Below, piece by piece: positions 58,501 through 64,000 of a DNA stretch of 64,000 nt. How positions within the stretch are numbered: the first letter of the stretch is position 1; each line of letters begins with the position of its first letter. The DNA is taken from assembly GCA_011947345.1 (NCBI GenBank), contig JAAVTG010000788.1, positions 186,001 to 250,000 of the forward strand, in the 5' to 3' direction. Below the pieces are notes generated by a model. The model was not told where the DNA came from. It saw only the letters and a program-made list of their open reading frames with translations, and searched no databases. This stretch comes from Phytophthora quininea. Lineage: Eukaryota > Oomycota > Peronosporomycetes > Peronosporales > Peronosporaceae. Both the position numbers and the translations under genes were made by a program.

Positions 58501-58730
58501 CAGTGCAGTGAAAGTTGCTTGCAGCCATCCCATAGCGTTGTCGTCATGGCCTGCTTTGAATCGCGTAGGAACTGCCCCGCAGGCGCTTCAACATTCTACT
58601 ACGACCCCAGAGCAACCCAAGCAACGCAAAAGACCAAGTTTCTCGTGGGGCTATCCTGCAATAACCAAATTAGGACGTTTATTGTTCCTCGCTTCCTTCA
58701 GAACAGCAGCAACCTCAAGCTCGAAGCCAC
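55586..58730. other. 3.1 kb gene-poor interval
   Basis: Apart from the ankyrin relic at 56331 I find no supported gene. Frames at 57560-57853 and 58081-58311 are open but show no domain. Composition falls to AT-rich near 56.7-57.4 kb. Confidence 0.4.
56331..56560 (+). pseudogene. ankyrin-repeat relic of oomycete type
   Basis: The frame contains DHLEAVQWLFGQRVEGCTPC and then AIDHGSVNLLLERLG, which resembles the oomycete repeat unit (HL-VVQWL-x-R-EGCT-x-A-D) found in large ankyrin families. Only one to two units remain and there is no start. Confidence 0.45.
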
Positions 58731-59206
58731 TTAGTTCTTGCGGGCGGCGGCCACGGCCTTCTTGATGAGCGCGCTCTTCTGCTTGCGGGCGATCATGGCC
58801 TTGAAGCGCGCAAAGTCGTTGAGCTCGGCGCGTCTTCTTGTTCTGCAGCTTCTTGGCCCAGGTCGAGGCCTCCCACTTGGCCAGCGTGTCGGCCTTGGCC
58901 AGCGCCTTCTTGAGCGTCTTCTCGCGGGCCTGCAGCGGGATGTCCACGGTCAGGTCGGTGAGCGAGAGGCGCTTGAAGTTGATCACGTGGCGGTTCACGC
59001 CCGTGACGCTGAAGGGGCCGTCCACCAGGGCCTTGTTCTCGTCCACCACGTCGATGATCGTGGCGATCTTGCCGGCGTCCGGGCCGTAGTTGATGAGCAC
59101 CACGCGGCCGATCGAAACGAAGCGAGTGAAAGTCTGTGAGAACGCATGCAATAGCGTTAGTATCGTCGGTCCTGTATGCCTGTAGCCCCTGTCGTCGACG
59201 CACCAT
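58731..59206 (-). CDS. RPL14: 60S ribosomal protein eL14
   Basis: Exon 1 is only the ATG (59206-59204); a 70-bp intron (donor GTGCGT, branch-like TACTAAC, acceptor CTCACAG) leads to exon 2 at 59133-58731. Sequence TFTRFVSIGRVVLINYGPDA, ATIIDVVDENKALVDGP, GVNRHVINFKRLSLTDL, and a C-terminal KKLQNKKTR ... RKQKSALIKKAVAAARKN identify eL14, a large-subunit protein. The frame breaks at the GGCGCG tract 58827-58832; a missing GC pair there restores it. An essential gene should not be broken, so I read an error. The 166-codon frame that ends at 58651 is the shifted one. Divergent from uL18 with 270 bp between the start codons. Confidence 0.9.
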
Positions 59207-59440
59207 TGTAGCTGGGAGGAAAAACGCCAAACGAACTAATGAGCGTGCCCAGAATGGAGCCCCACCACTTTAGAACCAGTCATCCTTTTCAGCATTTCCA
59301 CCAATCAAGTTCAAGATGTGGCGTACATAACTGATAATGTCTGCCCAGCTTCGCAGCATTAAAATACCCGCATACTACGAATTGTAGACTGGCAGGCGCA
59401 CACGCCATCCAGCCAAAAAGCGTCGACCTAAAAGTTTTGC

Positions 59441-59459
59441 GCTCAGTTTGGAAACTTTC
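59441..59459 (+). promoter_or_regulatory. oomycete-type initiator of uL18
   Basis: GCTCAGTTTGGAAACTTTC lies 18-36 bp before the ATG. It fits the oomycete core promoter (Inr GCTCATTY followed by the flanking promoter region) known from Phytophthora genes. Transcription probably starts here. Confidence 0.6.
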
Positions 59460-59476
59460 ATCGACGACTCAACACC

Positions 59477-60378
59477 ATGCCGTTCGTCAAGGTCATCAAG
59501 AACAAGGCGTACTTCAAGCGCTACCAGGTCAAGTACCGTCGTCGCCGCGAGGGCAAGACGGACTACCGTGCCCGCAAGCGCCTCATCACCCAGGACAAGA
59601 ACAAGTACAACTCGCCCAAGTACCGTCTCGTCGTGCGCCTCACCAACAAGCAGGTCATCTGCCAGATCGCGTACGCCGAGATCGACGGCGACAAGATCCT
59701 GGCGCAGGCCACGTCGGCCGAGCTTCCCCGCTACGGCCTGACGGTCGGCCTCAAGAACTACGCCGCCGCGTACGCCACGGGCCTGCTCGTGGGCCGTCGC
59801 GTCCTGCAGAAGCTGGGCCTGGACGAGGACTACGAGGGCAACACGGAGGTCGATGGCGAGATCGTCAAGACCGAGGCCAACGGCCGCACCTACTACGTGG
59901 AGGAGGTGGCTGACGAGAAGCGCCCTTCCGCTGCTACCTGGACTGCGGTCTGCGCTCCACCACCACCGGTAACCGTGTATTCGGTGCCCTGAAGGGCGCG
60001 GCCGACGCCGGGCTGGACATCCCGCACAGCGAGAAGCGCTTCCCGGGCTACAGCCGCGACGACAAGAGCTACGACGCTGAGGTCCACCGTGACCGCATCT
60101 TCGCCGTGCACATCTCGGAGCACATGAAGGAGCTCGAGGAGGACGACCCGGAGATGCTTGCCTCGCACTACGCCGAGTACGTCAAGGCCGGCATCAACCC
60201 GGACGACCTGGAGGAGCTGATCGAGAAGGTCCACGCCGCCATCCGCGAGGACCCGTCTCCCGCTGCCAAGAAGGAGTTCACGCCCGACAAGAAGTACAAG
60301 AAGCAGGCCAAGCGCTCGCGCCAGCAGCGCCAGGCCCGTGTGGCCCAGAAGAAGGCCCACGCCGCCAGCAAGCAGTAA
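59477..60378 (+). CDS. RPL5: 60S ribosomal protein uL18 (L5)
   Basis: Intronless, 300 residues if one base is added. Starts [20 protein letters not shown], then [20 protein letters not shown] (5S rRNA contact region), [35 protein letters not shown], and, after the break, [31 protein letters not shown] and a basic C-terminus. uL18 binds 5S rRNA and enters the 60S subunit. The break is in CCC at 59923-59925, where CCCC is expected (902 nt found, 903 needed). I treat it as a homopolymer error. Confidence 0.95.
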
Positions 60379-60500
60379 GCTTGTGGGTCTGGGGATTCTA
60401 GCTAGGATGGTAGAGATACTCGTCTAGCAATGTGCCGCACGCGGTGCGATCCAAACACGATGAAAGTTCAAACGTCTTCATTTTGCTTTGCATTGTGCTT

Positions 60501-60547
60501 GGTGGTGGTGGTGGTCATTGTTGGTGGCCACCACCACGACCACCACC
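60501..60547. terminator. GGTGGT/ACCACC hairpin downstream of uL18
   Basis: GGTGGTGGTC at the left pairs with GACCACCACC at the right, and inside it is a second perfect inverted repeat TGGTGGCCACCA. It lies 120 bp after the uL18 stop. It might mark transcript end or separate the next gene; function is inferred. Confidence 0.35.
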
Positions 60548-60600
60548 GCTTGTTTCAAATTTCATAATTTAGGTACGATCTATTTTTAAGTCAGTCGACC

Positions 60601-61658
60601 ATGGGGTTTTCAATGAAGCTGAGCGGGAAGACCAAGAAGAAGACGCTCGGTGTGACGTCGACAACGGGAACCAAGCAGTACGGGTTGGTCCTACCGAAGA
60701 AGGACTCAAAGAAGAAGGTAGTCGCGCAAGCTGTATGCTCCAACGCTGCGTTTTGACCCCGTGAGCTCACGCTAAAGTTTATGATACATTTGTGCAGGAA
60801 CTGTCGTCGTCTTTCAACCTTTTCGAGAGCGCAGCAGCAAAAAGCAGCAAAGATAAAGAGGAAAGTGATGCAAGACGACGTGTAGCCGCTGAAGCTGCGC
60901 GCAGTCTGCAGCAAAGTCAGGTGGATCGCGTCCAAGCTCAAGCTCTGGCCGAAGACGCCTCGGTCTTTGACTATGACGGAGTGTACGACGATATGAAGAG
61001 CAAACGAGAGAGTGAGGCCAATAGTAGAGCAGCCAAACGGGAAGCAGAGAAGAAGCAACCCAAGTACATTAGCACGCTGCTGCAGCAGGCCAAAATCCGA
61101 GAGGTGGAGAACGAGCGTATTCGAGAGCGACGGCTGCTAAACGAACGGAAAGCCGATGACGCGCTCTATGGAGACAAGGAGAAGCTCGTGTCGGCTTCGT
61201 ACAAGAGGAAACTGCAGGAGATGCAGCGCTGGGATCAAGAGGACGCGAGACTCGCAGCCATCGAGGAGCACGAAGACGTCACCAAGCAGGGCGAGAATGC
61301 GATGGCCGGCTTCTACGCAAATCTCAACAAGAACATCGCCATGGGGGTGTCGACGGCGAATGCCCGTAGCGCATACACTGCCACGGAGGCGCGACACGAC
61401 GCAAAGCCTGACGATACATCGACCGATCGTGAAGTTGAAGCTGCAGATGAACCATCGAAAGCGCCCAAGAACCAGCGAGCCAGCAAGTCTCCGTCGCCAC
61501 CGGCTAGCGCTGCAGCCCCTGAACGCAAGGAAGCCAGTAGTAACACGAGTGATTCAGCCCAGAATCACGAGCCCAAACCAAGTAAAGAAGACGCTATTGC
61601 TGCTGCTAGAGCACGATTCTTGGCACGCAAGAAGCAACGCAAGAGTGACGCCAAGTAG
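60601..61658 (+). CDS. NSRP1: NSRP1-like nuclear speckle splicing regulator
   Basis: Exon 1 60601-60717, intron 80 bp (GTAGTC ... TGTGCAG), exon 2 60798-61658, 325 residues. The N-terminus reads KQYGLVLPKKDSKKK; the diagnostic DUF2040 block is DYDGVYDDMKSKRE, KYISTLLQQAKIREVENERI, ERRLLNERKADDALYGDKEK and SASYKRKLQEMQRWDQED. The C-terminus is Ser/Pro-rich with a basic end (ARARFLARKKQRK). NSRP1/CCDC55 is a nuclear speckle protein that affects alternative splicing. It runs in tandem after uL18 and converges with the homeodomain gene, whose end is 141 bp away. Confidence 0.88.
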
Positions 61659-61799
61659 AATGACTAGCAAAAGCTGTTAGAAAACGTTGATTGGTACTTT
61701 CATGTAGTCGATGCTGAAGATGCAGTTGTGTGTTTCTAGCAGCGAGAGTAGAATGGCACTAGTAATGGAATAAATATCACGGAAGACGCGGCACGCGCT

Positions 61800-62689
61800 T
61801 TAATGCACCGACTGGCTGTGGTGGTGCAGGCCGAGCAGTGACGTTGCAGCCAACAGCTCCATCTCCTGGAGATGCATCGACTCGTCGACCTCACTCGCCG
61901 ATCTGCTGGCTTTGACACGTTTCCGCACCGCGTCCTTCCTGCGCGTCAAGTTGCTGTCGTCCGACGCCGGCGAGTCCATGGCCGACCACGAGCGCTTACG
62001 AGGCGAGCTCGGTGGGCTGGTCATGGGGGACTGAGCCACCAGTTGGTGCAAATTCGGCGGCACGTCCAGCTTGTTGCCGCGCGGGCCTCCACGTCCCGTG
62101 GACAAGAAGTTCTTGACTTCAACTCCAGACTGACGCAGCACCGGTTGCCACAGTCGCTTGCGTGCATTGGTGAACCAGTTTGAAAGCTGCTTGACTTCGA
62201 TCCCCGCTTCGTTAGCAAGTTCTTCCTTCTCTTCTTCGCTCGGGTACGGGTGTGCAAAGTGTTCGGGCGAGAACATCCAGGCTTTGAGCACATTCTTAGC
62301 TTCCGGGTGCAGCGTGCCTCGACGTGTTCCCTTCTTGCGTCTCGCCGTCTTCTCTGGCGCTTGGTCTGCATCCTCATCGCCACTACTGGCTTGAGTGGGG
62401 ACTCCAACCCAAAGGCAGAGTTGGTGGAGAGTGAAGGCAGACGCAGCTCGCGTTGCGCCGAGATGGCGAATTGTAGGCCCGGTAGGGGCGTCTTGGCCGG
62501 GTTGGGGGACGCGATGGGTGCCGGGCTGGGCTTGCCGCTGAGCACGGGCGAGTTCATGGCGAGCTGCACTGATTCCTCGCTTGGGTCGGTTGGGGACAGA
62601 CACAATTGCGTTGTCTTGGCGTGCTGGTGGTCCGGTGTGTTGGCCGTGAGCAGACGTCGAGCCACGAGATGGGCGTGACTGGGCTCCAT
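61800..62689 (-). CDS. TALE-class homeodomain transcription factor
   Basis: About 296 residues. The homeodomain (about residues 128-188) has TLHPEAKNVLKAWMFSPEHF, the TALE insertion HPYPSEEEKEELAN and helix 3 KQLSNWFTNARKRLW. The basic KTARRKKGTRR before it could be a nuclear signal; the C-terminus is Ser/Pro-rich. The N-terminal part (MEPSHAHLVARRLLTAN, then LQFAISAQRELRLPSLSTN) is in another frame, and the two join at the G-run 62397-62400 with one base added (890 nt found, 891 needed), a likely homopolymer error. The longer open frame that begins at 62822 uses the wrong N-terminus. Nuclear DNA binding is inferred from the fold. Confidence 0.85.
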
Positions 62690-64000
62690 TGTCGAGGTTT
62701 TCGCTTGCGATTGACGCGGCAGCTTGGAGAATGACCAAGTACGTGGCGATTGATTGGCACCAAGTTGCCTTTTGCCACTGGAATTCAGTATGCCAATCAC
62801 GTGCGACGCGGCGCGGGGACAAGCAGAGCGAACGATGTCAACCCGCCGCGGGTCGTCAGGTGGCGTTTGACTCGAACGGAGCGATCGACTGCTCGGGCGA
62901 TGGGTTCAACAGGAGGGATGACCTGCCTTGCTGTGCGGTTCGGGGATCGTTCGGTCGCGGATACTTTTTCTCCCAGATGGGAAAGGTGCGTTTGGTTCTG
63001 ATGCGTGTCGGCAGGAAACTCGCTGCGTCGGCGGTAGGCTGTCGATCGCAAAATGAGCACCAAGAAGAAGCTGTTGGGCCCGTGCGGTTATCGCGCAGTT
63101 TGAAAAGTACGCTGGCGACAGGCCTGAAAGGCGGCCGATCCAGCCGGGGCCGATCTGCACGTCTCTTGGCGATGCGGCGTTTTGCTGGGCTTTTTCACTC
63201 CCCACTCCGCGTAACAGCCGGCCGGATGGTTATCAAAATCTTTGGGCTGCTTGTCAAACGCGGCTGCGAGTCAGTGCGCGAGCTGACGGCAAAGCGCGCG
63301 GCGTGTGCGGATCGGCGCGCTGGGCAGCGCAATGCCGCAGTCTCCTTGGACCAAGCAGCTCGTGTTGCAGCGCCAAACATCCCAGCCAGCCGTTACTCGC
63401 TCTCTCGTCTGACGGTTCAGGATGCCCATCAACGAGCCGTCGCCTTTCAGGACGCTGCAATAACGGCTCGGAGTGAAAGGACGTGACCTTTGACACGCTA
63501 GCCGACGACTAGTCCTCAGCAGTGACAAGCATACAGTGACAAGCATGATGAAACGCGAGATCCTACAACAGCAAAGTCGTTTTGCTTTTGAGCGAGATCA
63601 AAAACGAATGTGTCCCCACGACATGCATGCAACAAGGAAAGCAACCACTTGGGTGCGACCCAGGAGGAAGAGCGAAACCCCTGCGATGGCAATCAGCAGC
63701 CAGGTTGCTGGCCGCCAGAAATCATACACGGGAATCATGTGCTGGCGAAAGCGCTCGCCTTGCGCTTTCTTACAACGTTACGTTCGAATAAAAAGTCGGC
63801 ACAAAATAATTATCCGCGAAAAATCACCTGAAATTTGTATGAAACGACTCGTTAAAAAATATGTTGAGAATATTTATTTTAATCAGAACACTTAAGAAAA
63901 ATTAAAACAGGGCTATGGTGGTCTGCAAGAACGCCAGCTTACCAATACCTTGAATGTGCCTAAAATGTATCTGCTCTGGACAGAGTACGTTCTCGGTTGT
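62690..64000. other. no supported gene at right end
   Basis: 62.7-63.5 kb is GC-rich with overlapping open frames on both strands and no recognised domain; it probably includes the promoter of the homeodomain gene. At 63521-63547 AGTGACAAGCAT occurs twice, 14 bp apart. From 63.78 kb the sequence becomes AT-rich. Confidence 0.35.

Noticed and set aside
61800..62822. 340-codon frame as the full homeodomain protein
   Set aside because: Its N-terminus is Arg/Gln/Pro-rich shadow-like sequence; the other frame from 62689 has a plausible protein and joins at a G-run.
62689..63486. 265-codon plus-strand frame at the right end
   Set aside because: Overlaps several frames on the other strand, no domain, Arg-rich composition; probably chance in GC-rich DNA.

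Overview
This window looks like nuclear DNA of a plant-pathogenic oomycete, most likely Phytophthora or a close relative. The evidence is short GT-AG introns (about 64-80 bp) in otherwise compact genes, an RxLR-EER secreted effector, a START-FYVE protein and a PH-ankyrin-AGC kinase of oomycete style, several SWEET sugar transporters, TTTAGGG-type motifs, and many Ty3/Gypsy chromodomain, DIRS-like, LINE, hAT and SINE remnants. No bacterial, organelle or CRISPR features are seen.

Layout. 0.2-9.3 kb is a housekeeping block: PH-ankyrin-AGC kinase (-), HemK2/MTQ2-type release-factor methyltransferase (-) divergent from an acidic protein gene (+), a Myb/SANT-like protein (-), about 2 kb without a recognisable gene, then a START-FYVE protein (+). 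9.3-14.3 kb is sparse and holds effector relics, including a WY-type effector gene split by a 569-bp solo LTR. 14.36-16.74 kb is a CPT1-like carnitine acyltransferase. 17.2-28.2 kb is a giant near-perfect palindrome: two 5.2-kb arms around a 530-bp loop, each arm carrying an intact SWEET gene, a broken SWEET exon and a short-chain dehydrogenase (SDR). 28.2-45.7 kb is a graveyard of retroelements: a Gypsy element interrupted by a 1,124-bp solo LTR, a DIRS-like element, a LINE and a second Gypsy. 46.3-50.2 kb holds a second, shorter palindrome that is a duplicate of the centre of the first. 50.6-51.0 kb is an intact RxLR effector with a SINE about 0.4 kb upstream of its start. 51.7-54.5 kb holds hAT, LINE and SDR scraps. 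54.7-55.6 kb is a third type of SWEET gene. 58.7-62.7 kb is a second housekeeping block: ribosomal proteins eL14 (-) and uL18 (+) head to head, an NSRP1-like splicing factor (+) and a TALE homeodomain factor (-).

Overall this is the two-speed arrangement known from Phytophthora: dense conserved gene blocks at both ends, and between them a repeat-rich, rearranged stretch with effectors and duplicated transporters.

A technical caution matters for reading the window. Almost every frameshift in a conserved gene (kinase, Myb/SANT, eL14, uL18, homeodomain, one SWEET copy) is the loss of one base in a homopolymer, or of one GC unit in a GC tract. These look like sequencing or consensus errors, so I annotate those genes as functional with probable errors and not as pseudogenes.
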